A stretch of 64,000 nucleotides of DNA, taken from contig WTXG01000002.1 of NCBI GenBank assembly GCA_022496185.1, positions 806,001 to 870,000 on the forward strand. Direction: 5' to 3'. Positions 12,101 through 22,600 of the stretch are shown here, piece after piece; position 1 is the first letter of the stretch, and every line of letters begins with the position of its first letter. The notes under the pieces were generated by a model. That model was given only the letters and a program-made list of their open reading frames with translations. It did not search any database and had not been told where the DNA came from. Source of the DNA: Multifurca ochricompacta. Lineage: Eukaryota; Basidiomycota; Agaricomycetes; Russulales; Russulaceae. The position numbers were made by a program, and so were the translations under genes.

Positions 12101-12437
12101 CCAGAGAAACCGTCACTGGATGACCAGAACAAGACGTTTCGGACACGCCTGGTGGTCTTCTGGATGCTTACGAACGCGGGGCTTGCCGTTGCTATTGAGA
12201 ACATTAATGGCTTGACCAGCAGTAATCCGTCTGTGGACGAGCAAGACCTTCATAAGAAGCAGAACATTTACTTCGCATTCATTCTCTATTCTACGTTTGC
12301 ACTATCTGCTGTGCGATTTACCGGGGTACGTTGATTCTTCATTTCTTTCACCTTACTACTGAGTCTCAGCATGCGTCATTTAGTGCCTTTGGTATTTCTT
12401 CAAGCGCAATCTTTTCCGATGCTTCAGGAGGTCATAA
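9115..12437 (+). CDS. CHS: Chitin synthase (class I-III type)
   Basis: This family-2 glycosyltransferase polymerises UDP-GlcNAc into chitin at the plasma membrane. ATG 9115 (MSGRPPLG) follows a long CT tract. The cytosolic N-terminus is disordered and leads to the chitin synthase N-domain ([18 protein letters not shown]). The catalytic core begins [20 protein letters not shown] (about 9785), then [28 protein letters not shown] (10385), [17 protein letters not shown] (10757) and the product-binding [10 protein letters not shown] (10886). Several hydrophobic segments follow (11000-11770), then a cytosolic insert ending [14 protein letters not shown]. The last exon encodes [21 protein letters not shown], with the stop at 12435-12437. 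That last intron uses acceptor TTTAG at about 12385; the nearer CTCAG would break the frame. About ten introns are present. All catalytic motifs are intact. The exact class cannot be assigned by eye; the tail resembles basidiomycete class I-II enzymes. Confidence 0.93.
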
Positions 12438-12634
12438 AATTTTTGCCGAGTTGTCGTTCTTTCATCTGCCCCTTTGATCATCCATTCGTCGATAGCAACA
12501 CGGACACTTTCAGGCTTGTTCACTCCCAACGTATCAATTACTGGCTCCTGTCAGAGATTATGCATAGCTGACTAGTAGGGGTTCATTGTAAATATCCATC
12601 TCTGGCGTTCTTGCGTCAATATCAAGGACTCTAT

Positions 12635-13478
12635 TTACGAATACATTCCTGAGTGTTCCAAGCCTTCTTCATCTTCTCTGTACAACATATCTGCAGACCC
12701 CAGCGAGGATCCATTCAGGATGCGACTTTCTAAGCGGTAAGCAGCGATGATGCGTCTCCTCGCAGCATTGGTGGAGGCGCTGTCCGCTGGCTTGATGAGC
12801 AGAGTGCGACAGAGAGGACAGGACCGGTTCTGTGGAGACATACTGCATCAGCGCTCTTTTATATGCGCAAGAAAGTTTGGCACTTACCCCATCACGTATC
12901 CAGGTCAAAAGACTAGTGCCACAAGCGCATGCGTTCAGTGATGAGACTGACATCCACGATGCCTGGATCACTCAACTCCTTTCTGCAGAATACGTGTCCG
13001 CACGAGTTGCTCAGATGTGTTACTCCAAGCAGTTCGGGAGGCTGAGCAGGCGAATCTATTGCTTGCGCCATTTCTTCTTCTGCGAGAGAAGCAAGAAAGG
13101 TGTTTAGGCAGATGGAACATGATGAATCTCGAGTCCAGGAAGGGCAAAAAATTAACCAGTATCAGCAGGCGAACCCCGAGACAGATAGGTAGGGATGTGG
13201 CCTACCACGATGGCCGAGGTGTTCCAAGTCAGCCTCGGTCAAATGAGGAAGGTCCTCGATAATGTTTTTAATCTGGCTGAATTTGCTTCAATGCGAAACG
13301 AGCGACAAGGAAGAGAGACGAAGGAAGCCGCTTACTCGTCAGTCAGATGACTGGTACTGTCTTCTTCGTTCCCTTGCATAGCAGTCACTAGATCCCTTCC
13401 AAGGGGAGAGTTGGGGTTAATTATACGTAAAACATCGGGGTCGAATGGGTCCCACGAAGGACGTCTGCGTTCCATCAT
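12635..13478 (-). CDS. RING-finger protein (probable E3 ubiquitin ligase)
   Basis: ATG 13478 (MMERRRPSWDPFDPDVL; M at 13475 is also possible) opens an exon ending HLTDE. A phase-correct splice leads to QIKNIIEDLPHLTEADLEHLG. The RING lies in the next exons: SCSIC (13120), a spacer of about 36 residues (EEEMAQAIDSPAQPPELLG), CGHVFCRKDLLTWI, and, after another intron, CPLCRTLL (12815). The HVFCRKD form, with Asp where many RINGs have Cys, is one I know from basidiomycete RING proteins. The spacer between the second and third ligand positions is longer than usual. The C-terminus is short and acidic. The gene is convergent with chitin synthase. Substrate unknown; E3 activity is inferred from the domain only. 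Confidence 0.75.
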
Positions 13479-13779
13479 GGAATGAGAACGAGAATAAAGG
13501 ACAGGTCAGCTACCAGACTACAGTGGCTGACTGATATTTACCCGGTTTCGGTTGGGCGCATCACGTTACAGCACAATTACAGAAAAAAAGCTAGGTACAA
13601 ACACAGCGCCTTCACCTCGTTGTAGAAACAAAGTCTATCACTTGAAAACGTTTTGGAGCCAGCCAGCCAGCCAAGGAAGATATCATGATATACAATCAAA
13701 GAGGGATCATCACAGGCAGGAAAGCTAACGAAAACACAGAATAAATTATTATTACTTCATCGATCGTCGCCAAGGTGAA
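13479..13779. other. Intergenic gap upstream of RING gene
   Basis: Presumed promoter of the RING gene and 3' flank of the small unknown gene. It is AT-moderate with no repeat or further coding signal. Confidence 0.5.
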
Positions 13780-14326
13780 TTAGGGAGTCCTGCTGAGCCC
13801 AGGTCCTAAAAATGGATTATCATTTGTGGTCGCTGGATCAACAGATGTTGCTGAGCTCGCTGGGGAGAGTACGTCTCGATCCTCATCGTCAGACGGTTCG
13901 GCAATATTCTCAAAAAATTAGACATAGGCACGGACGGGCCTCTGAAAGATGTTAGTTGTCAACTAGCCCAGCTGCAGAACAAATCATTGGATACCCACTT
14001 GTTGAAATGTTTCTTCCTGGCTGCACTAATCTTCTTTGTCACAGGTGTCAGCAGTTCGTCTGTTGGCGAGACATAGGTCGGGTTTCTGCTCAGGCGCTTG
14101 AATGGATTGTCACGTTAGGAGAAACGGAGAGAGCCCACTGGGTCTTCGCCATTCGTTTCGCGAAAAACGCTCTTGTGCCCATTCCTGAGCCATGGATGGT
14201 TGGACCATTAGCGGCGTTGCCGAGAGGTGCTTGTGGTATGGCAACGCGGGCAGCATTCTGAGGATTATGAAGAGGCTGAATATGTACTGGAGCTGGAGAG
14301 TCGCTCGGGGTTGACGTAGTGGACAT
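13780..14326 (-). pseudogene. Small unknown protein, reading frame broken
   Basis: No known function. The start at 14326 (MSTTSTPSDSPAPVHIQPL) continues through MGTRAFFAKRMAKTQWALS. The frame then stops at SSA, while the +1 frame continues with NPFKRLSRNPTYVSP and DELLTPVTKKISAARKKHF. A single missing base near 14111-14115 would join them. After an intron (GTGGGT...TTTCAG) the text reads RPVRAYV, an in-frame TAA at 13918-13920, and then coding-like FFENIAEPSDDEDRD, SPASSATSVDP, NPFLGPGLSRTP with a stop at 13780. A weaker TTTTTTGAG acceptor would skip the TAA. Either this is a young pseudogene or the consensus has errors. It lies head to head with Rheb across the E-box cluster. Confidence 0.5.
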
Positions 14327-14378
14327 GATGAACACAGTTGAAAAAAGGGAACCAGAGCAAGCACAAGCAGCGAACTTG

Positions 14379-14443
14379 CACGTGCACGTGCAGACGTGGT
14401 GAGTCACGTGAAATGGTCAAGGCCACGCGTTACACGACACGTG
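14379..14443. promoter_or_regulatory. Cluster of four CACGTG E-boxes
   Basis: Four perfect palindromic CACGTG hexamers lie in 65 bases: 14379-14384, 14385-14390, 14405-14410 and 14438-14443. They sit between the divergent starts of the small unknown gene (14326) and Rheb (14608). CACGTG is the classic site for bHLH factors such as Cbf1/Pho4-type proteins. The binding factor is inferred, not seen. Confidence 0.7.
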
Positions 14444-14543
14444 ACAAACCAAACTTGCTTGTGCTTGTTGTGCAAATGTGCATGTGACTTAGTCCAGTGG
14501 CACCCGAGCCTCACCCATATTAATCCTTGCTTGCCCTTTTTTC

Positions 14544-14582
14544 CATTTTTTCTTTTCTTTTCTTTTCTTTTCTCTTTCTTTC
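14544..14582 (+). promoter_or_regulatory. TTTTC-repeat pyrimidine tract before Rheb
   Basis: A run of TTTTC/TCTTT units ends about 25 bases before the Rheb ATG. It probably marks the transcription start region. Confidence 0.5.
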
Positions 14583-14607
14583 CACCAACCAGTCCGTTTC
14601 CCTTGAC

Positions 14608-15415
14608 ATGCCAGGCGACATTCTCAAGAAAAGAAAGATTGCTGTCCTTGGCTCACGTTCAGTTGGTGAGCCCCGACTCGTATACGGTCATATTTATTCA
14701 ATTTCCTCCCTAACTTTGTTTCACGACAACAGGAAAGTCTTCTCTCGTTATACAGTTCACGGAGAATCAGTTTATCGAGTCTTACTACCCCACCATCGAG
14801 AACACGTTTTCTAAGAGTGTCAATTATAAGGGTGTTGACTACGACTGCGATATCATCGACACAGCCGGTCAGGTGTGTTTCTCTTGCCAACGCACTGCGC
14901 CCTTCACTGACTGAAAAGGGCAAGGATGAGTATTCGATCCTCAACTCTAAGCATGCCATTGGTATCCATGGCTTTGTTCTCGTCTATTCTGTCACCTCAA
15001 GAAATTCTTTCGACATGATTCAAATCGTGTACGACAAGATTGTCAACTTCTGTGGCATTAAGGAGATTCCCTGCGTAATTGTTGGCTCAAAGATAGACCT
15101 TTCACAAAGGTAAAGTCACCCGTTCCCATATCTGTTTGTCATGTCAATCGTCTCCACGCCTCGACCTCACGAGAGGTAGCAGACAGGTGCAGCCGACGGA
15201 AGGTGAAGGCCTTGCCAGAGCAAATCATGCTGCTTGGGTCGAGACCAGTGCGAAGAATAACATCAATGTCGGTGAGTTGCTCTTCAGCGTCCTGTACCCC
15301 AAATTTTGCTCTAATATATCCGGTAGCCAAAGTCTTCGAGTTGTGTCTTGCAGAGATCGAGCGACAAGCGCCGACAAAGGCCGAACCGCCAGCCAGTCGT
15401 TGTCTGATTATGTGA
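14608..15415 (+). CDS. RHEB: Rheb-type small GTPase
   Basis: Rheb is the Ras-family activator of TORC1 on endo-lysosomal membranes. ATG 14608 gives MPGDILKKRKIAVLG. The P-loop is GSRSVGKSS, with the Arg typical of Rheb where Ras has Gly12 (an intron splits it at 14666). The effector loop FIESYYPTIENTF is the Rheb form, and switch II is DTAGQDEYSIL. The G4 region reads VIVGSKIDLS, so Ser replaces the usual Asn of NKxD. G5 is WVETSAK. The C-terminus is RCLIM, a CaaX box for prenylation. There are five introns; all junctions keep frame. The length (about 190 residues) fits the family. Upstream lie a CT tract and an E-box cluster. Confidence 0.94.
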
Positions 15416-16003
15416 CGATCCTCCCTCCCCTGCATGCCGGAATTGACTGAACCATGATAGCCCGCGGTCTTCCTTTCTATCATCACTCGTCGTCTTCTCA
15501 TAACGGACCATGACCATATTCTCATACTCGTACTCGTCGTTACACGCCACAATCTACGTCACGTGAGGTTTTCCCTTTCTTCCCATTTTTCAATCAATCA
15601 TCCTTCTACCGGACTAGAGGGGACATAGTTCCATAGAAACCTCTTGGTGTTTTCCGTCCTTTGACCTTGTATGTACTTATAGCGCATCACCCGTTTCAAG
15701 TCTGCGGATCTGTTTCCCCGTACTATGCCCTCCACTGGTGGTTTCTAATATCATTATTATTCTGTCTCTTGTCTTCTGTTTGTTCCGACTACCGGTTTCC
15801 ACTCTCGTAAAGACTTCACTTAGCGGCGCTGCATCAAAGCGCATGGCGATTTTGCCGGCACGCCGAGTCCACGGACGCAATCATTGGTCTCATTTTTGAC
15901 AAGATCGGTCAAGCTGTTCCGACAGCCGCAGCGACAGAAGAGAAGACATGTGTAAACCTACTCCAAGTTTCCCCGGTCCATTCACCGCTTGCCTCTTGCC
16001 ACA
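15416..16003. other. Convergent gap between Rheb and beta-mannosidase
   Basis: 588 bases between two gene ends. Rheb 3' UTR probably occupies the left part. I see no coding or repeat signal. Confidence 0.5.
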
Positions 16004-19000
16004 TTAAGCTGTACCGTCACCAAGAAACCTGGCTTTCACTGGTCTACCCTTCAATCCGATGGCTTTAACCATCTGCGGGTCCCCGGGCGCAAGGTCAATA
16101 GCTTGGTCACTCCACTTGACCTCGTCGCCCTCGACCTCAAGCACTACTCCTTTAACGGGACGCTGAGTGCTCAGTTCGACAGATTCGCCATTCTCAAGTA
16201 ACGTGATCTTGAAGCCCAGGTCCTCTACATGAGGGAAATGGATGTACTTGAATGGCTCCGGCCTGACCAACCTCGCATATTAACAATTGCCAAACGAGAC
16301 CGATGCGTATGTCGACACCTACCAATTGGAGCATCTCCCCATGATGGTATCGTCCTCGTCAAGCAGCCTCGTGCTAACGACAATTGATTTTGGTACCTCA
16401 CTTTCCCGCGTACGCACTGGCTGGCCCGGAAGCTCTCCCTTCCAGAGCTCGGTGCTGGCATTGGGCGCTAGAGTGACATTCATCTCCCATCGATCGCTCC
16501 AATCGGGTTGCTCCAGATCAAAAGATGTGACTTGTAGTTTAGCGTTTTTCTTCTCAAGCGTACTGTTAGTGCCCCATATTTCCAACTGCGACGTAATCGT
16601 GAAGTGTGCCAATGTACGTTTGTTCGCGTAATCTTTGCGATGTTTGCGCATTATTCCCACCGTGTACGGACGGAGCTCGCGTGCGATTGCAAAATATGCA
16701 GGCTTCGGTCGGAGAAAATAGTCGACTATTGACCAGGAAGTCACCGGCCAGCAGTCGTTGATCTATTGGAGCCACGAATTTAAAAAAATACGGGTCAACA
16801 ATGTGTCAAGTCAATGCCAAAGCATTCCTACATACCTGCCACACAAGTGCACCGGCCGTGTATTCCCTACCAGGCCCGGCCCAGTTCCTCCGCCACACCC
16901 GGTATGCAGCAGCGAGCGTCTCCGCCTGCATGATCTGGGTGTAGTAAACATAACTAAAAGGGACCTGAGAACACTTTTACTAAGGCCAGAATCGGACGTC
17001 ACACCTCTCCATGTCAAAGGCATGTTTGAAATTTTCTATAAGATACAACTCGAGGCGGCGCTCGAAGCCAGCAGCTTTGTTGTGATTTCCAACTGTCCTG
17101 CGTACCGTCACGGCTCGGGAATTTGCTGCCATTAGACAACATTACAATTACGCACCGAGATTGAGGATAGCGCTCGGACACCTTTTTGCCCGTCCAGTAA
17201 TCGACCGTGCGGATGTTGGGATATGCCTGCCTAAACAACAAGTGGGCTACACTTCATCGTCACCAGAAGCCTCATGGGACCAACATTCCAAATTCGGAAA
17301 CAAATCGCCCTGCGAGGATGTTCCAGCTGTGCCATGACTCCTGCGACCCATGCCACACGTTCCATTGGTGCAGGTCACCGTACGTCGGGTCAGTGGTCGC
17401 CTTCTTGTGCCCACTGTACGGAGAACCTCGGTGGTAATAAATGTCTGAATGTTCCTTAACGATCGCAGGCAAGACACGCTCATAAATATGACGAGCGGGG
17501 AAGTTGGTCCCCCGGAAGTCAGACTCTTCGTCGTCGTAGTCCAAGTCCAACTTCAATGATTCAGCTATTTGATAGTCTGTAAGTCATGCTCCTGGTCATT
17601 GTCATTGTTCTGAAGACACTGAGCAAAAAGCCTGACCTTCATTATTCCCCGAAAGAATTACAATGGAAGGATGATGTCGTAATCTTTTAACATTCTGCTC
17701 TGCTTCCACTTTCACGTTCGCAAGGAACGCGTCGTATGCAGGATACTGGACTTCCAGAGTGGGCATTCTCGTGTCTCAAAGGAACGAACGACTGACCTGA
17801 CCACAGCTGAACATGAAGTCTTGCCAAACGAGAATACCCAACTCTAAAACCCAGTCAATTCGGAGAAGTTGGCATAAAGAAAAACGGACCATCACAGATT
17901 TCGTAAAATATATCGTTCTCGTAGATACCACCGCCCCAAACCCTGACCATGTTCTGGTTTCCGTCCTTCAGTAACTGCAGCCAGGCACGATATCGCTCGG
18001 GTGTGATGCTATAACATCTTCGTTCGCGACAACCGATTGATTTATTCAATACACACTCACGTCGTCACGAAGGAGTCAGCGGGAATCCAATTTGAGCCTC
18101 CACAAAAGATACGAATATTATTTATTTCGAAGAGCCAGGTGAGTCCAGCTTGGTCGACCAGCTTGTCCTCCACGACGCGCACGCGGCGGAATCCAATCTT
18201 TTGAACCTGGTTGTCCAGTACTTGCCTCTGCTACGATCGAGACTTCAGTGGTCAATTCGCTTTAGCAAAAAGGAACTCACGTCATTGAACACTTTAACCT
18301 GGACATCATAGAGGGGTTGTTCACCGTATCCGATAGGGTACCATAATTTGACCGCCCCCTTCTCGAAATGGAAAAACGCCTGTGTGACACCAGGGCTGAT
18401 CCTGACGTTGCCCTGACGGGCCACGATGGAGCCGGAAGGGTCCTTTAGTAAAACTTCCGCAGTGCCAGACGCAGATGGGGAAGAAGGCGCAAAGCGCACA
18501 ATCAAGTCTGTCTCAAAGTCTTCGTCGACCTGGGCGGAAATGTGGAGGTTGGATATGCGCGTATGATATGTGTGGAGGTAGATAGGGCGCCAAGGACCAA
18601 CTGTTAATAACACGGGGCCTGGTCGCTAATTAAACTATGCTCTGGGAGAGCAGAAGAGTGCACGAACGAACCCCAATCCCAGCCATAGCTTTAGTAGTAT
18701 CTTTTGAGTAAGATGCTGAGGCAAACTACTAATGCTTACTTGTACTGTGCCTTCCGAACGTGCAGGCGACTGGGATCCCCATTCCAACAGTGGTATTGGG
18801 CATCCTTCTTCTCGAGATCCTTTCCCTGAGACCTACTTCAGGACTGGGGAGATTTTGCAAAGCCTGATGGGTTATACCTTCAAAAAAGTGCTCGGAAATG
18901 TGATTACAAGTTCATTCGTGCCAATGGTCAATTGTTTCTTGACAGATACCCTGTATGTTAAAAACTGATTCTCGGTTCTGACCGCTCATTTACAAGTCGT

Positions 19001-19525
19001 AAGAGACATGAATTGAGCGAAACTCACTCGAGAATCTTGTGGCCATTCTGGAGAAGGGAGGTGAACATCGCGCGACGCCCGCCTGACCGGTGTGCCCTGC
19101 TTACCAGAGACACGACACTGAAGGTGTCTAAGCCATCGAATACAAGATCGATATTTATCCCAGAGAACTCCCACTCAGTAGCCTCGAAGGAAGTTTTGAA
19201 GGCCCAGCCTGCTTCCCCGATCCCTGAAGATGATAAGATCGAGCTGTGTGCCAAACTTCGTGAGGTGCAGAGTCGCACGTACATTGTACATCCCACTCGT
19301 GAAGGCCGACAAACTATAGAAATGAGTGTATCGCATATCATCGGTATATGCGATTACTAAACGTACGGGATCAGGAATTCTCTTCAAATGAAGGAGCTCA
19401 ACGTGCACGGTGGTAGGGAAAGTAGATGTCTTGAGCCACTCGTTATCTTCAGTTCCCTGTCCTCCACCTATTTGAGTGAAAGTCCAATCCTTGTTGAGGA
19501 GGCGTGTAGTGTTGTTGTTATCCAT
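16004..19525 (-). CDS. Beta-mannosidase (glycoside hydrolase family 2)
   Basis: This retaining GH2 enzyme releases mannose from beta-mannosides. ATG 19525 (MDNNNTTRLLNKDWTF) starts the sugar-binding-like domain. No signal peptide is seen, so an intracellular enzyme is likely. Small exons spell FVGLHEWDVQW then IGEAGWAFKTSF. Further on: the immunoglobulin-like domain (WYPIGYGEQPLYDVQVKVF, 18350-18300), the barrel region NMVRVWGGGIYENDIFYEIC (about 17950), and SIVILSGNNE (17665), whose last Glu is the expected acid/base. Then come HQWNVWHGSQESWHSW (17370) and GRFVSEFG (17280), whose Glu is the expected nucleophile. The C-terminal Ig-like domains end GRPVKARFLGDGTA with the stop at 16004. About a dozen introns; every junction checked keeps frame. 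The catalytic pair is present. Confidence 0.93.
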
Positions 19526-19674
19526 TTGATTCAATATATGTACAACGATATGATGATGACTGACGAAGGCAGAGTTCAAGAAGTGGTCGGGTCGGCATTC
19601 ACTAATCTTTTAATGGCTACTACTACTGTACATGAGTGACTGAGACAGGGGACGACGAACACCGGACGTGCTGC

Positions 19675-22600
19675 TCAACAGAAGTACATCAGTTTTTTCA
19701 TGCGCTCGTGAGTCGGCTTAAAAGCCAGTCGGAACCTCTCCAACGTGGTTGCTGCCTCCGTATTGGTTGCAGTCTCCGACGCTGCTGAAAGGTCTAGACC
19801 CTGCTGAGGGTCGTAGTGGTGCTTTGCACGAGAGCACACGATATCTGCGTCTGGGTAACAGGTCATCAGTTATCATATATGAAAACAAGGCAATGAACGG
19901 TTATCACAGTAAACCGGTGCGGGTATAGAGACGGAGCGCGTGGCGCGCGCATAGACATGGCAAAGTGCGTATGACAATGATTGTAAACCGTCAGCCCTGC
20001 GGACACTGTCAGCATTGACACCAAAGCGACTTGGGAATATGACATACGTGAACTTATTCTCATCAATGAGGACGTTGTAATGGGCCGGACGGCTGGTACC
20101 AAGCAGTCCGCCATGACTCAGGAGATAGAAATCAAATTCGACAGGGTTGATAACGTCGCTATCGACAACTGTTCCAGCGATACAGTTTCCGCTTCGTTGG
20201 TCACCCTCGCTTTCAGAACGCGGGAAGAACCGGACGTGGTGGCGCTTGCCAACAATAATTAGCGTTATGGTGGGGTTAATTTTCAGCTTCGCGCATGCGC
20301 CTGTGCCGAAATTCAAAAGACACACATACAAGAACTAGAACGGGGCATACCTCGAATGAGGGGGAGCTCGTCCTCGAGAACCGTGGCAAATTGTCCTTCC
20401 GAAACGCCGTCTAAAAGGAATTGTTTGTGATGTGATGCAATGCAGACAGGACTGAACCCACTGACCACGATAGAACAAGATCCGCTTGGGATATTTTCCT
20501 GTTGCGCCTTTGTACTGGCTTAGCACGTACTGTCACTCGGTTATCGTGTGCTCGCCTAGGGTGCCTAGAAACGTACTATACACATGGACTCCATGGCTTC
20601 GATGATCTCCTTTCGAGATGTTTGCACCTCCATCGTAGAGACATACCGGACGGCACTTGCGTCGATACTTCCAACAAGGGATGTGAATGACGGTCGGTCA
20701 CCTGAGCCAGGAGCAGGGTGGATGACATCGGCGCCTGGTTAAAAGGGGCGATTTGAATTGCTGCTGTGTCTCGAAATGTTAGATAAGACCTACCCATGAC
20801 TATAGTCGGGTTCGCGGAATCTGTGAGGAAGGAGACATCGCGTGGTTCTGGGACAGCGTTGGTCCCGCCGAGCTTTACGTTCAGCCTACATAGTGACTGT
20901 ATTAGAAGGGCTAAAGAGCATCCCAAGGTACGTACTTGAGGGTAACGTTGGCATAGTACTGTGGTTTCGCACGGAAACACTTCGATGACTTCAAGCACTG
21001 TGTAACAACACCCGCCTGCAAACGAAAATTAGCAAGTCAGAGATACCATGCTTTCACAGCATTTACCGCAACATCACCGAAGCTACCGGGTAGAGAATAC
21101 AATTCAAAGCCGTCACAAATGACACTGGCTATATTAACTTACTGTTTGATGGCGGTATATATGTCGTTTCCGCCGTCAGGAAGAACAACGACTACGAGCG
21201 CAGGGAGGCTTCCTGAACGCCGTTGACATTCACTACCAGCTGCACGCAGTTGCTGCGAAGGTTATTAAGCACCGATGAGAAGAATAGAAAACCTAGTGAA
21301 TACAGGACACACCTGACTTATATTGCCTTGTCCCGACTCCCATTTTATAAGCGCGGGCCGAGGGTTGATAGATATTCCTGTCAAGCCTGAGTCAGGGTGA
21401 TGGTCACTGAGCTCGTTTTAAGTCGCCGTACCGACAGCTTCACATCCTTTAGCCAAATCAACAGCCATTTGATTGGCGGTCTGCTCGTTGAAGCGCTGCT
21501 GCCGCTCGTATATGATCACCATCCAGTTGGGGACAGTAGACGGGGAAATCATGCGCTTGTCAATCCTTCCGGATGACGGGTACTGTCAAGCCATGATACT
21601 GGTCAAAGCGAGGCGACTTACAAATTCCATGCGCCATCACGAGGTTTCTGGGAATGACCATACGGAATCAATTCGTCTCGAAAGCAACAAAAAAATACAT
21701 ACAGCACTGGGCTGTTTGGACGATTGATGATAGCGTAGTGTTGGTGCGTTGATAATACGTGCTTGGATTTTCAGCGGCTCGTTTGCCACGGTCATGCCGA
21801 ACTGGCGAACGTATTCTGATTGACCGTACTCCAGTACCTTAATGCGAGTCGTCAGCAGACCAGCCAAAACTTCACACTCGGTACATACACTCAACCCATT
21901 ACAAATGCTCGCCAGGCGGTCATGGGGACGCTTTGTAGCGAAGTCCAGGACAGCGTTTGTCTTGTCTGAGGGTATCTGTTTTCGCATTATCTGACCTGGT
22001 GGAACTTGGCACAATTCCAAGGGAATTAAAGCGCCGGTGGAGAGCTGTAGGGAACTATGTCAGTGGGAAGGGGCGCTCACGAGAATGCACAAACCTCAAC
22101 GCAGATGACATCCGGGAACCTCAACGGTCGGTTCAAAACCCCCCGGAAGTAATCCGCAACCGTCGTAGATTGGCCATTTCCGAGCTCGAAAGTAAGATCT
22201 CGGGCACCCTCTTTGCTCAGCCTCTTGACAACACGTGGCCTCGGGGTCTGGCGGCCCGGGTCACGCTGACCATGCGATGTGGTGATCTTTATGCCCGAGA
22301 TGAAGCGCTGCAAGCGTATGCGCTCCCTGTCGGGAAGCCCTTGGCGCGGGGAGAGGGTGTTAGGATTGCCCGGTCTTCCGAGGACAGCCAGCGCAAGGTC
22401 GATCAGCGCTCCGGGCATGTACATGGCGCCAGTTGAAATGTCGACATTGATTAGCATGCGACCGATAGCAGGTCGCACAGACTGGAAGTAGCCACGCCAT
22501 AGAACGATTCCGCCACCAATGTCCTTCGTTTCCCTGTCGGTAAAGAATGAGCGAACATTGAAGGGATATTTCAAGTTTGGTCCCATGCGAACCACTACGT

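Noticed and set aside
12361..12571. Apparent frameshift at the chitin synthase 3' end
   Set aside because: Choosing the TTTAG acceptor instead of CTCAG restores a family-like C-terminus without any indel.
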